NCBI RefSeq assembly: GCF_900176505.1
Contig: NZ_FWYB01000002.1
Span: 769,237-833,236 of the forward strand
DNA length: 64,000 bases
Direction: 5' to 3'
From: Pedobacter nyackensis
GTDB lineage: Bacteria; Bacteroidota; Bacteroidia; Sphingobacteriales; Sphingobacteriaceae
Of this stretch, positions 9,068 to 18,631 are shown piece after piece (positions within the stretch are counted from its first letter, which is position 1; each line of letters begins with the position of its first letter). A program made the translations under genes and the position numbers. The notes beneath the pieces are model-generated. The model searched no databases, had not been told where the DNA came from, and saw nothing but the letters and a program-made list of their open reading frames with translations.

Positions 9068-9093
9068 TGTATTATTTATTAAAAATTAAGTGT

Positions 9094-9126
9094 GCAAGGT
9101 ACATATTATTTTTAATAATATACAAA
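9094..9126 (-). promoter_or_regulatory. Candidate promoter of the cold-shock gene
   Basis: The minus strand reads TTTG (9126-9123), 21 nt, then TACCTTGC (9101-9094). This fits the Bacteroidetes -33/-7 pattern TTTG...TAnnTTTG apart from the last two bases. Confidence 0.45.
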
Positions 9127-9163
9127 CGCTTCATTTTTTGATAAATATAAAATAAAAGCCCCC

Positions 9164-10105
9164 TTATTCGCCGTTTTTTCGGCCTGCAACGATGATATTA
9201 ATTTCGCTGGAGTGCGGAATTCCTAGCGTTTTACCGGGAATAACCTGTAAAAGATTTTGGAGGTATACATCGATTATTGCCTCCAATGTTTTCTTCCTTG
9301 GTTCATAATTTTCAGGGAAATCTACACGGAATGAACCCAGGTGTATTTTGCCCTTTTCATCAACAACGGCGGAGAATTCATAGCCAAAATCATCATAGGC
9401 TTTTACAATGTCCATGCGGTAACGTGGGAATAGATAATCATAGGATTCTGTTCTGCCATTTAGCTTATCAACCGTGCTGATTTTCTTTACCTTGATCATC
9501 TTGCTTAGCGGTCTGAACTCAACCGGTTGGCGACCGGCAAAGGCGCTGTCGCGGTTATCAGGGTTTCTATTCGATTTTTCTGCTAGTTTACGGATATATA
9601 GCGTGTCGGCTTTTGTGGGGCGTTGTAACGCTGCTGGGGTCGTTTTAAGCACCTTCTTGATGTAATCTTCTGCGTACCAGGTAATATTTACGTCTGAACG
9701 GATGTCCTTCGAGATCTCTTTCCCTTTTAAATGAAGCCGCTGAAACACCATGCTGTCTTTGCTGATCTTCTTTATTTTAAACCACTCTTTGGCAAAATTG
9801 TACACTTCACCATGATCGTAATGAAGGAAGAAGCTTTGCATCCTTTTCTTTTGGGGGCTATAGGCCAGTATAGTGTCTTGCGATTTAAACTGAATGATCC
9901 AGGTTGGCTCTTGTTGAAAGCCCAGCTCATTAAAGGAAAGTCCGGTACTGAAACGGCGTTTTACCTCGTAATATTTTATACCTATAATTGAATCAAAGGA
10001 CAGTTTGCCTGCAACTTTTTTGGGACTGTCTTTAGAGGTGCTATTACAGCTGCTAATCAGTAGCGCCAGGCCTGCTAGTGTGTTTAAAATACAGGATTTC
10101 GTCAT
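9164..10105 (-). CDS. Lipoprotein of unknown function
   Basis: 313 residues with a lipoprotein signal (hydrophobic stretch, then LISSC; Cys near residue 20), so probably anchored in the envelope. The mature part is mixed alpha/beta with many charged residues; I recognise no domain or catalytic motif. It lies 46 bases downstream of the aspartyl protease gene on the same strand, so it may share its transcript. Confidence 0.75.
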   Translation of the reverse strand: MTKSCILNTLAGLALLISSCNSTSKDSPKKVAGKLSFDSIIGIKYYEVKRRFSTGLSFNELGFQQEPTWIIQFKSQDTILAYSPQKKRMQSFFLHYDHGEVYNFAKEWFKIKKISKDSMVFQRLHLKGKEISKDIRSDVNITWYAEDYIKKVLKTTPAALQRPTKADTLYIRKLAEKSNRNPDNRDSAFAGRQPVEFRPLSKMIKVKKISTVDKLNGRTESYDYLFPRYRMDIVKAYDDFGYEFSAVVDEKGKIHLGSFRVDFPENYEPRKKTLEAIIDVYLQNLLQVIPGKTLGIPHSSEINIIVAGRKNGE

Positions 10106-10151
10106 GTAATGGTTAAGGCTTCTTTTAAAGAAGCAAAGTTATAAGAATCAT

Positions 10152-11408
10152 TTATATTCTTCGTTTGAGCTTAAAGACCTTAACTAGCTGCTCTTTATTT
10201 CTTTGTAAATACAAAATGATCGTTTTGCCATCCACAGATTTGAGCAGGTTGTTGAGCTCGTTTAATTTATAGCTAGATACCGGTACGAAATTAATTAAAA
10301 GGATCTCGTCGTCTACCTGAATATCAGCCTGTTGAGCAGGAGAACCAGGCTCAATCCGGCTTACTAAGTAACGATTTGTTTTTCCATCGTCATCCGCATA
10401 CAGTTCTATTCCAGACATATCGTGGTCGAAGGGACGATTAAACTGGCTGTTTCTTTTCAGGTACATGAAATTCCTGGAGTAATCAAATACGATGTTAAAT
10501 CGGCTCAGCACATCCGCACCCAGGTTCCCATTCCGGTTTTTAAGCAAAATTTTAGCAGCAACATCATCATATTTGGGATAGGAGACGAGCACATTTTTCA
10601 GGGTATAATCACCTATTTTCAAAAGGGAAACACGGCCGATATTCCCATCTATTGGTCCACTCATGCCCACCCCCAGGTTTCCGGGGATGGTATTGGCAGG
10701 AACCGGAAAGGGTTGCTCATTTAACCGTTCTAAAGAAAGAGCGTGACTGGCTCCGTTATCTACCAATGTTTTGAGATCGAGTTTGCCATGTTCAGGGCTC
10801 TCAATATTAATCTTGATGTAGGGCTTATAAGAATCTATCACAATGGGGATGCCTTCTCCCTTGATTTTAATTTTTGCCCCGGGATCACTGAACAGGAGTC
10901 TTTTGGTCGAATACTTTACTTCCACGATAAAGCTATTAAAAAAGTAATAGCCCAGTAGCCCATAAATCCTTGTACCCAGGTAGTTGGATAAACCAAAAAT
11001 GTCGTTTTTTAATATTGCTGTGGGGATATGATCTATATGAGCATCCCCAATTTTTGCAGATAGATCGTTAGACAGAAAAGCATCGATTTCATCACCTTTT
11101 CCCAGGCCGGATATTTTTATAGATCTGGCTATATTAATCCCAACGCTGTCAATTAAAGCCGCATCTGTAATGATTAAAGGGCCAACACCGGTATCTAAAA
11201 TAAAATTGAAGGGTCCTTTTCCGTTCAGATAAAGGGGGACGATGATCAGGTTTTTAACAAGGTCAAATCCAATGGCATCCTTGCTTTTGTTCCCTGTAAA
11301 ATAGAAATGTTGCGCCTGAGCGCTGAGGGTGGCACAAGTATAAATCACCAGGATAATGAGGTAGGTGACGGATGCCCTGAAATTAATCTTGCTCATTAAC
11401 AATTTCAT
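10152..11408 (-). CDS. Retropepsin-like aspartyl protease with PDZ domain
   Basis: 418 residues with an N-terminal signal sequence (about 12-32). Two aspartyl-protease half-sites occur: D72-T-G in FILDTGVG and D217-N-G in TLVDNGAS, each in the usual hydrophobic context. The second has Asn in place of Thr. A PDZ domain follows at about 335-418 (GSPAQQADIQVDDEIL). The combination is common in Bacteroidetes secreted or periplasmic proteases; the substrate is unknown. ATG at 11408 is used; ATG at 11396 is an alternative. Only 28 bases separate it from the divergent dacB. Confidence 0.85.
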   Translation of the reverse strand: MKLLMSKINFRASVTYLIILVIYTCATLSAQAQHFYFTGNKSKDAIGFDLVKNLIIVPLYLNGKGPFNFILDTGVGPLIITDAALIDSVGINIARSIKISGLGKGDEIDAFLSNDLSAKIGDAHIDHIPTAILKNDIFGLSNYLGTRIYGLLGYYFFNSFIVEVKYSTKRLLFSDPGAKIKIKGEGIPIVIDSYKPYIKINIESPEHGKLDLKTLVDNGASHALSLERLNEQPFPVPANTIPGNLGVGMSGPIDGNIGRVSLLKIGDYTLKNVLVSYPKYDDVAAKILLKNRNGNLGADVLSRFNIVFDYSRNFMYLKRNSQFNRPFDHDMSGIELYADDDGKTNRYLVSRIEPGSPAQQADIQVDDEILLINFVPVSSYKLNELNNLLKSVDGKTIILYLQRNKEQLVKVFKLKRRI

Positions 11409-11436
11409 TAAACTAAATTAATAAATTAGTGACAGT

Positions 11437-12789
11437 ATGCTAAGATCTTCATGTAAAAGTATTGCGTTTAATCTAAATCATTTAAAATTCTATTTGCCTT
11501 CTGCATTGCTGGTTTTGACCATTTTAGCAGGGTGCTCAACAGAACAGAGAATCTCGAGGAATGTAAAAAGGGTTTTTACCCGTTCTCCGGTATTAAAACA
11601 ATATTATGCGGGTTTTGCTTTATATGATTTAGAAACTAAACGCATGCTGTTTGAGCGGCATGCAGACCAATATTTTACACCTGCTTCAAATACCAAGCTT
11701 TTTACCTTTTACGCGGGCTTAAAAATGATTCCAGACTCGATTCCTTCGCTTAGGTATGTAGAAAGGGGCGACTCGCTGATCTTTTGGGGTACTGGTGATC
11801 CTTCTTTTTTGCAAAGTAAACTAAAAGGCACCAAGGCCGCTGATTTTTTAAGATCAACGCATAAAAAGCTGTTTTACGCACCCGGAAGGTACACCGGAGA
11901 TTTTTATGGGAGCGGTTGGCAATGGGATGATTACAATGATTATTATCAGGCTGAGATCAATGAGTTGCCGATAATGGATAATCTGGTAGATGTTAGGACT
12001 AAAGATGGTAAGCTGGTTGTTATGCCAGGGAATTTTAGTGACTGTTTTGGCACCGATTCGCTATCTAATCACAAGGCTTTTAGCGTTAAGCGAGATTTTG
12101 GGAGCAATCAATTTAAATATCCAAATGTCCCTTTTCCAGTAAATTATAGCCAGCAGATTCCGTATAAAGTAAGTCTTCCTGTAACGCTTAGTCTGCTTTC
12201 AGATACGCTCCACAAGCTGGTTTCGGTAATTCAGCTAAAAATGCCTGCTGATGCAAAAACGATATATAATTTAAAAACGGATTCGGTGCTGAAGGAAATG
12301 CTGCTGCCAAGTGATAACTTTATTGCCGAGCAGCTCTTGCTGGTTTATGCCAATCAGCTTGGTGAGGAATTGAATACTGGCAAGGCTATCGCTTATATTG
12401 AGAAGAATTATTTGTCGGAATTACCTGATAAACCCAAATGGGCTGATGGTTCAGGGCTTTCGAGATACAATTTGTTTACGCCCAGGGATATGGTTAGGCT
12501 ACTGGAAATGATTTATAGAACCGTAAATAATCCCAAAAGGTTATTCAATATGCTGCCAGCAGGAGGCAAGAGTGGTACACTTAGAAATGCTTATCCTAAA
12601 ACGAATGAACCTTTTGTTTTTGGTAAAACCGGGACCCTCTCGGGGGTTCATAACCAAAGTGGTTATGTGCTTACAAAAAAGGGAAAGACCTTTATTTTTT
12701 CTTTCATGAATAACAACTTTGTCACTCCAACAGCGGAGGTACGAAAGGAGATGGTGCGCATTATGACGCATATACATGACAATTTTTAA
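11437..12789 (+). CDS. dacB: D-alanyl-D-alanine carboxypeptidase/endopeptidase, PBP4 type (S13)
   Basis: Penicillin-binding protein that trims or cleaves peptidoglycan cross-links in the periplasm. It has 450 residues. A hydrophobic N-terminus with ILAGC (Cys33) suggests a lipoprotein. The three active-site motifs of family S13 are present and ordered: S84-N-T-K87, S292-D-N294 and K397-T-G399. It converges on alanine dehydrogenase with an 8-base gap and no obvious terminator between them. Confidence 0.93.
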   Translation: MLRSSCKSIAFNLNHLKFYLPSALLVLTILAGCSTEQRISRNVKRVFTRSPVLKQYYAGFALYDLETKRMLFERHADQYFTPASNTKLFTFYAGLKMIPDSIPSLRYVERGDSLIFWGTGDPSFLQSKLKGTKAADFLRSTHKKLFYAPGRYTGDFYGSGWQWDDYNDYYQAEINELPIMDNLVDVRTKDGKLVVMPGNFSDCFGTDSLSNHKAFSVKRDFGSNQFKYPNVPFPVNYSQQIPYKVSLPVTLSLLSDTLHKLVSVIQLKMPADAKTIYNLKTDSVLKEMLLPSDNFIAEQLLLVYANQLGEELNTGKAIAYIEKNYLSELPDKPKWADGSGLSRYNLFTPRDMVRLLEMIYRTVNNPKRLFNMLPAGGKSGTLRNAYPKTNEPFVFGKTGTLSGVHNQSGYVLTKKGKTFIFSFMNNNFVTPTAEVRKEMVRIMTHIHDNF

Positions 12790-12797
12790 AACAATCC

Positions 12798-14024
12798 TTA
12801 TTGATTGGCTGCTACAAGTAGTTCGATGTCCTTAAAAGGCAGATTAAACATGGCGGCAAGGTCTTTACTGGTTAAGTGTCCCTGATAGATATACAGGGCT
12901 TCTCTGATGCCTGGTTTACTCCATACTACATTCATCAGGCCGCCCATATCACCTATATCCACTAAAATTGGAGTGAAGATATTGGTCAAGGCATAAGAGG
13001 CCGTTCTAGGCACCCGGGAAGCAATATTTGGCACACAGTAATGGATCACATCATGTTTTCTGAATACCGGATCTTTATGGTTGGTTACTTTTGATGTTTC
13101 AAAACAACCGCCCTGGTCGATACTTACATCTATCACGACCGAATTTGGTTTCATTCTGGCCACTGTCTCTTCCATGACAATGCAAGGGCTTCTGCCATGC
13201 AGGGCCCTGATGGCTCCGATTACAACGTCGCAGGTGATGATTGCTTTTTCCAGCACTATCGGTTGCATTACTGAGGTAAATACGCGGGTTCCAAGGTTGT
13301 TTTGAAGGCGTCTGAGGCGATAAAGTGAGCTGTCGAACACCTTTACCTCTGCGCCAAGGGAAATGGCTGTACGGGCGGCATATTCGCCCACAGTTCCTGC
13401 GCCAAGTATTACAATCTCTGTTGGCGGGACGCCTGTAAAACCGCCCAGCATCAGTCCTTTTCCTCCGGTTACATTGCTCAGGTACTCTGCGGCAATCAAA
13501 ATAGAGGTTGACCCAACAATCTCACTCATGGATCGAACTACGCTTAAAATATTTCCTTCATCTCTGATGTTTTCAAAACAAATGGCGTTGATTTTTTTAT
13601 TGAGTAACGCCTTGAGGTAGGATACCTTCAGTTCCCCCATTTGCAGGGCAGAGATTAAGGTCTGCCCTTTGTGCATCAAAGCTATTTCTTCGATGGTAGG
13701 TGGCGCTATTTTTACAATGATATCGGCTTCGAAGACCTCCTTTTTGTTGAAGGTAATCCTTGCGCCCTGCTCACTATAGTCATTGTCACAGAAATTTGCA
13801 GCTACTCCGGCTCCGGCTTCAATAATCACCTTATGTCCGTTGTGAACCAGCAGCGCAACAGAAAGCGGTGTTAATGCAATTCTGTTTTCCTGAAAAGAGA
13901 TTTCTTTCGGGATGCCAATGTATAAGCTGTTGTTCTTTTTATTTATTTCTGACAGCGCCTCCTTAGGTTGTATTAACCCTTTCTGAGCAATGGAGGCCAT
14001 ACCTTCGCGTAATCCTGTAGCCAT
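12798..14024 (-). CDS. ald: Alanine dehydrogenase
   Basis: NAD-dependent interconversion of L-alanine with pyruvate and ammonia. It has 408 residues. The N-terminal substrate-binding region begins IGIPKEISFQENRIALTP, preceded by about 35 extra residues as seen in Bacteroidetes homologues. The Rossmann motif LGAGTVGEYAA lies near residue 210, and VIDVSIDQGGCFETS follows. Family relatives include NAD(P) transhydrogenase alpha, but the single-polypeptide length and motifs fit Ald. It lies 62 bases downstream of tsaE on the same strand. Confidence 0.92.
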   Translation of the reverse strand: MATGLREGMASIAQKGLIQPKEALSEINKKNNSLYIGIPKEISFQENRIALTPLSVALLVHNGHKVIIEAGAGVAANFCDNDYSEQGARITFNKKEVFEADIIVKIAPPTIEEIALMHKGQTLISALQMGELKVSYLKALLNKKINAICFENIRDEGNILSVVRSMSEIVGSTSILIAAEYLSNVTGGKGLMLGGFTGVPPTEIVILGAGTVGEYAARTAISLGAEVKVFDSSLYRLRRLQNNLGTRVFTSVMQPIVLEKAIITCDVVIGAIRALHGRSPCIVMEETVARMKPNSVVIDVSIDQGGCFETSKVTNHKDPVFRKHDVIHYCVPNIASRVPRTASYALTNIFTPILVDIGDMGGLMNVVWSKPGIREALYIYQGHLTSKDLAAMFNLPFKDIELLVAANQ

Positions 14025-14086
14025 TGTTAATTATTGATTTGGATTGAATTTAAGCAAAATAGCTGATATAAAGCATGTTTGGTTCT

Positions 14087-14509
14087 TTAAATTTTAGAAA
14101 TTGACAATAATCGGTCACTTTCATTCGGCGCAGTGATTTCTATTTTGAGATAATGCTCCGGTAAAAGCGATTCAACTTTTTCCGGCCACTCTATAAAGCA
14201 GGTATTCCCGGAGTAAAAATATTCTTCATAGCCAATATCATAGGCCTCCTGCAGGTTCTTTATCCTGTAAAAATCAAAATGATAAATGACTTCGCCACTG
14301 GCGTCGTACTCGTTTACAATTGAAAATGTTGGACTGGTAACCACTTCTGTTACGCCCATTGCCTTCGCAAGGGCTTTGATCAGGGTAGTTTTTCCTGCGC
14401 CCATTTCACCCTCAAAAATAAAAATACGCTCTTGCTGAGCATGTGCTAAAATAGCTTGAGCAGCCTGATCAAGGCCTGCTAATCCATTAACCTCAAGTTT
14501 CATCATCAA
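14087..14509 (-). CDS. tsaE: tRNA threonylcarbamoyladenosine biosynthesis ATPase TsaE
   Basis: Small ATPase that drives the TsaB-TsaD complex forming t6A37 on ANN-decoding tRNAs. It has 140 residues. The P-loop GEMGAGKT is at 34-41, and the family motif TSPTFSIVNEY is followed by YHFDFYR. Three consecutive ATG codons begin the frame; any could be used. It lies 46 bases downstream of porX on the same strand, so the two may be co-transcribed. Confidence 0.95.
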   Translation of the reverse strand: MMMKLEVNGLAGLDQAAQAILAHAQQERIFIFEGEMGAGKTTLIKALAKAMGVTEVVTSPTFSIVNEYDASGEVIYHFDFYRIKNLQEAYDIGYEEYFYSGNTCFIEWPEKVESLLPEHYLKIEITAPNESDRLLSISKI

Positions 14510-14555
14510 AATTAAATCTGTACAAATTTAAAGAATTCATTTAGCAAAGAATACT

Positions 14556-16112
14556 TTATCTGGAACTGTAAGTTGCGATGGGGATGATCATTTCCTCCAG
14601 TGAAATCCCGCCATGCTGAAAGGTTTCGTTGTAATAGTTTACAAACTGGTTATAGTTGTTCTGGTAAACGAAATACCGGTCTTCTTTAGCAAATATATAA
14701 TTAGAACTGATGTTGATTTTAGGCAACTGTGCCTCATGCGGGTTTTTAATCAGAAACACTTCTTTTGCATTAAAATTCAGGTTTCTGCCTTGTTTGTAAC
14801 GCAGATTCGTATTGGTGTTTCTATCGCCAATTACCTTGCTCGGATGTTTTACTCTTATGGTACCATGATCGGTAGTGATAACCAGTTTTACTTTTTTCTG
14901 AGAGATCTTTTTAAGCAGCTCCATTAATGGGGAGTGTTCAAACCACGACAAGGTTAAAGAGCGGTAAGCTGCGTCGTCATTGGCCAGCTCTCTGATCATC
15001 TGCATATCCGTACGGGCGTGAGATAACATGTCGACGAAGTTGTAAACAATGGCGTTGAATTCGTTTTGCATTAAGTTATTGATCTGCTCATTTAAAGCCT
15101 TTCCATCATCATAGGTTAGGATTTTATTGTAGCTGAACTTGCAGTCCTTACGTAGGTTGCGTTTAATCTGATCACCAAGGAAGGCTGCTTCATGCATGTT
15201 TTTTCCGCCTTCATCATCATCATTCTGCCATAATCCCGGAAAGCGTTTTTCCATTTCTAAAGGCATTAAGCCCGAAAATATAGAGTTCCGTGCATATTGG
15301 GTTGCAGTAGGTAAAATACTTGAGTAAGTATCTTCCTCGTCCATTCTGAAATATTCGGTAATCAGGGGATTAATAATACGCCATTGATCATAACGCAGAT
15401 TATCAATCAGGATAAAGAAAACTGGTGTTGTGGTGTTGATTAAAGGAAAAACCTTCTTTTTAAGCAGTTCGTTGGAAAGCAATGGAGCTTTATCTTTACC
15501 GTTTACCCAACCCAGATAATGGTCTTCGATAAATTTCGAGAACTGCATATTAGCTTCCGATTTTTGCATGGTCAGAATTTCATGCATCTGTGGATCATCT
15601 AGTTTTTCGAGCTCTAGCTCCCAGAAGACCAGTTTTTTATAAACCTCTACCCATTCATCATAACTCAGCTTGTCATTTAGCGTCATACCCAGGCGCCTAA
15701 AATCCTGCTGGTACGCCATAGAAGTTTTTTCACTCACCAGCCGTTTGTTGTCGATGATCTTTTTAATGGTCAGTAATACCTGTTTAGGGTTCACCGGCTT
15801 AATCAGGTAATCGTCAATTTTAGATCCGATAGCATCTTCCATCAGATTTTCCTCTTCACTTTTGGTGATCAGGACTACAGGAACATCATTTCTGATGTTT
15901 TTTATGGCGGTAAGGGTTTCCAGGCCGCTCATTCCAGGCATGTTTTCGTCTAAAAAAACCAGGTCAAAGTGCTCTTTTCCAAATGCTTCAAGGGCATCAT
16001 TACCATTTGTGTAAGTGGTTACATGATATCCTTTTTCGTTAAGTAGTAATATATGAGGTTTTAACAGGTTGATTTCATCATCAGCCCATAGAATTTTAGT
16101 CTCTTGCATCAT
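14556..16112 (-). CDS. porX: PorX: response regulator with PglZ (alkaline-phosphatase-fold) domain
   Basis: Bifunctional regulator of 518 residues. The N-terminal receiver domain (about 5-125) has acidic residues D11-D12, phospho-acceptor D55 in FLDENMPG and Lys in LITKSEEE. A helical linker is followed by a PglZ domain (about 210-515) with PTATQYARNSIF and TTDHGTIRV metal/phosphate-site motifs. In Porphyromonas and Flavobacterium PorX works with the kinase PorY to control type IX secretion genes. porY is not adjacent here, as is usual. It lies upstream of tsaE and ald on the same strand. Confidence 0.95.
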   Translation of the reverse strand: MMQETKILWADDEINLLKPHILLLNEKGYHVTTYTNGNDALEAFGKEHFDLVFLDENMPGMSGLETLTAIKNIRNDVPVVLITKSEEENLMEDAIGSKIDDYLIKPVNPKQVLLTIKKIIDNKRLVSEKTSMAYQQDFRRLGMTLNDKLSYDEWVEVYKKLVFWELELEKLDDPQMHEILTMQKSEANMQFSKFIEDHYLGWVNGKDKAPLLSNELLKKKVFPLINTTTPVFFILIDNLRYDQWRIINPLITEYFRMDEEDTYSSILPTATQYARNSIFSGLMPLEMEKRFPGLWQNDDDEGGKNMHEAAFLGDQIKRNLRKDCKFSYNKILTYDDGKALNEQINNLMQNEFNAIVYNFVDMLSHARTDMQMIRELANDDAAYRSLTLSWFEHSPLMELLKKISQKKVKLVITTDHGTIRVKHPSKVIGDRNTNTNLRYKQGRNLNFNAKEVFLIKNPHEAQLPKINISSNYIFAKEDRYFVYQNNYNQFVNYYNETFQHGGISLEEMIIPIATYSSR

Positions 16113-16214
16113 TATATGTGTATAATGTAAAAATAATCCCCTAAAAGAGCTATCTCTTTCTTAAGTTATGGATAAAAATAGCAATTTTTGTACCGTATAA
16201 TTTATTTTTAAGGA

Positions 16215-17438
16215 TTGAACAAAAAGAAAATCATAAATGATCCGGTATATGGCTTCATAAATATTCCTTCTGAAATCGTATTTGACCTGATCTCACATCC
16301 GTATTTTCAAAGGCTAAGGTATATCAAGCAATTGGGTATGACCCATTTGGTATATCCGGGGGCTTTGCATACGCGTTTTCACCATGCTTTGGGTGCTATG
16401 CATCTGATGAGTTTGGCGATTGAGGTGCTGAGAAGCAAGGGACATGAGATAACTGCGGAGGAAGAAGAAGCGGCTACGATTGCCATTTTGCTACACGATA
16501 TAGGACATGGGCCATTTTCTCATGCATTGGAGCATACTTTGGTGAACGGGATTAAACATGAGGATATTTCCTTGCTGATGATGGAGCGGTTGAATGTGGA
16601 GTTTGGAGGGAGGTTAGCGTTGGCAATCAAGATCTTTAAGGGGGATTATGCGAAGACATTTCTTCCTCAGCTGGTCTCGAGTCAGCTGGATCTGGACAGG
16701 ATGGATTATTTAAACCGCGACAGTTTTTTTACTGGTGTGAGCGAGGGCGTAATCAGTTTCGACAGGATTATCAAGATGTTCAATGTGCTGGATAATCAAT
16801 TGGTAATTGAAGAGAAAGGGATCTATTCCATAGAGAAATTTCTGATTGCCAGGCGACTGATGTATTGGCAGGTTTATTTGCATAAAGCAGTGATCGCCGG
16901 AGAAATGTTGCTGGTGAAGATTTTGGAACGGGCAAAATATCTGGCTACTAATGGCGAAATGTTATTTGCTACCCCGGCCTTGCAACATTTTTTAAAAAAT
17001 GACATTACTGAGCCTGAATTCTTTTCTTCAGATGAGCACTTGTTGCAATTTTCGAAGCTGGACGACCAGGATATTTTTGCTTCGGTAAAGGTCTGGGTTG
17101 AGCATTCTGACAGGATATTATCAGCGCTTTGCGGGATGCTTACGCAGCGGAATCTTTATAAGGTGGAAATCAGTAATGATGTACCAGATGCTGCGCGGGT
17201 TGAACAGCTTCGTGTGAAGACTGCAGCTTTTCTAAATGTAAGTGAGACAGAGGTTTGTTATTTTGTTTTTACGGATATGATCAGGAACAGGGCATACAAT
17301 GCCGGGAGCGGGAATATCAATATTTTGTTGAAAAACAATACAATTATTGACATTGCAAAAGCATCTGATTTATCTAACTTAGAATCTTTAGATCGAACGG
17401 TAAAAAAGCACATACTGTGCTATCCACGAATTAATTAG
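16215..17438 (+). CDS. HD-domain phosphohydrolase
   Basis: 407-residue cytosolic protein resembling dGTP triphosphohydrolases and related HD proteins. Metal-binding residues are visible: H56-H57 in TRFHHALG and H94-D95 in LLHDIGHG, with QLDLDRMDYLNRD further on. The substrate is not known. The start is TTG at 16215: a stop codon lies two codons upstream in frame, and the next ATG (near residue 42) would remove conserved sequence. The purine-rich AAGGA is only one base before the TTG, too close for normal Shine-Dalgarno use. It precedes lpxD by 116 bases. Confidence 0.88.
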   Translation: MNKKKIINDPVYGFINIPSEIVFDLISHPYFQRLRYIKQLGMTHLVYPGALHTRFHHALGAMHLMSLAIEVLRSKGHEITAEEEEAATIAILLHDIGHGPFSHALEHTLVNGIKHEDISLLMMERLNVEFGGRLALAIKIFKGDYAKTFLPQLVSSQLDLDRMDYLNRDSFFTGVSEGVISFDRIIKMFNVLDNQLVIEEKGIYSIEKFLIARRLMYWQVYLHKAVIAGEMLLVKILERAKYLATNGEMLFATPALQHFLKNDITEPEFFSSDEHLLQFSKLDDQDIFASVKVWVEHSDRILSALCGMLTQRNLYKVEISNDVPDAARVEQLRVKTAAFLNVSETEVCYFVFTDMIRNRAYNAGSGNINILLKNNTIIDIAKASDLSNLESLDRTVKKHILCYPRIN

Positions 17439-17519
17439 CGAATAAAATAAAACAAATGGCAATTATCCTTTTTTTAGGCCGTTCCTTAATAAGAAGGGTA
17501 GATAACCTGAATAGGTTTA

Positions 17520-17550
17520 TTTGTTCATATCAATTTAACATATAACTTTG
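17520..17550 (+). promoter_or_regulatory. lpxD promoter, Bacteroidetes -33/-7 type
   Basis: TTTG (17520-17523), 19 nt, TAACTTTG (17543-17550): a full match to TTTG/TAnnTTTG. The -7 element ends only four bases before the lpxD ATG (17555), so the transcript would be leaderless or nearly so. Confidence 0.75.
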
Positions 17551-17554
17551 TAAA

Positions 17555-18631
17555 ATGCAATTTACTGCCAAGCAGATAAGTGAGTTTATAGATGGTACCA
17601 TTGAAGGGGACGAAAACGTTAAGGTTAGCGAGCTTTCTAAGATAGAAGATGGTAAGATTGGTTCTTTATGCTTTTTATCTAATCCCAAGTACGAGAATTA
17701 TTTATACCTGACAAATGCGTCGGTGGTAATAGTGGGGAAGGATTTTGTGCCTTCTCAAAAAGTTAACAGCACCCTGATTAAGGTTGCTGATCCTTATAGC
17801 GCGTTTTCAGTTTTGCTGGACAAGTATAACGAGGCCGTTAATCAAAGTAACACTCAGGTGGGAATTGAGCAGCCGTCTTTTATTCATCCAACAGCAAAAA
17901 TTGGTAAGAATGTGTTTATTGGCGCATTTGCCTATATCTCTGAAAATGTGGAGATTGGTGACGGTAGCAAGATTTCAGCACAGGTATTTGTTGGTGCAGA
18001 TTCTGTGGTTGGAAAAAACTGCACGATTTTTCCAGGGGTAAAGATTTATAACCGCTCTGTTTTGGGTAACAATATCATTATTCATTCCAATACTGTAATT
18101 GGTAGTGATGGGTTTGGCTTTGCTCCACAAGCAGATGGGACTTACACCAAGATTGCCCAGATTGGTAATGTGGTGATTGAGGATGACGTTGAAATCGGTG
18201 CAAATACGGCCATAGACAGGGCTACAATGGGTTCTACCTTTATCAGAAAAGGCGTAAAGCTTGACAATCTGATTCAGATAGCGCACAATGTTGATGTCGG
18301 TGAACACAGTGTTGTTGCTGCGCAGACAGGTATTTCCGGAAGTTCTAAATTAGGCGAAAAGTCTATCATTGGTGGCCAGGTTGGTATCGCAGGGCACCTT
18401 TCATTGGCCAAGGGTACTCAAATTGGTGCTCAGGCCGGAATTAATTTTAATACCACAGAAGAAAATAAACAATGGCACGGTAGTCCGGCCCAACCTTTAA
18501 GAGATTGGATGCGGGCTTCTGTTATTTTTAAGCAGTTGCCAAGTGTGGAGAAAAGGATCGCTAGTCTGGAAGCTAAAATCAAAGAGCTTAACGCGATCAT
18601 CGAACAATATAGTACAATACAAAAACAATAA
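17555..18631 (+). CDS. lpxD: UDP-3-O-(3-hydroxyacyl)glucosamine N-acyltransferase
   Basis: Third step of lipid A synthesis: N-acylation of UDP-3-O-acyl-glucosamine. It has 358 residues. The N-terminal uridine-binding domain (1-100) is followed by a left-handed beta helix of hexapeptide repeats (about 105-310; [20 protein letters not shown] and similar) and a C-terminal helix. The catalytic His context [17 protein letters not shown] is present. The TAA stop overlaps the lpxC-fabZ ATG by one base, indicating tight coupling. Confidence 0.97.
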   Translation: MQFTAKQISEFIDGTIEGDENVKVSELSKIEDGKIGSLCFLSNPKYENYLYLTNASVVIVGKDFVPSQKVNSTLIKVADPYSAFSVLLDKYNEAVNQSNTQVGIEQPSFIHPTAKIGKNVFIGAFAYISENVEIGDGSKISAQVFVGADSVVGKNCTIFPGVKIYNRSVLGNNIIIHSNTVIGSDGFGFAPQADGTYTKIAQIGNVVIEDDVEIGANTAIDRATMGSTFIRKGVKLDNLIQIAHNVDVGEHSVVAAQTGISGSSKLGEKSIIGGQVGIAGHLSLAKGTQIGAQAGINFNTTEENKQWHGSPAQPLRDWMRASVIFKQLPSVEKRIASLEAKIKELNAIIEQYSTIQKQ

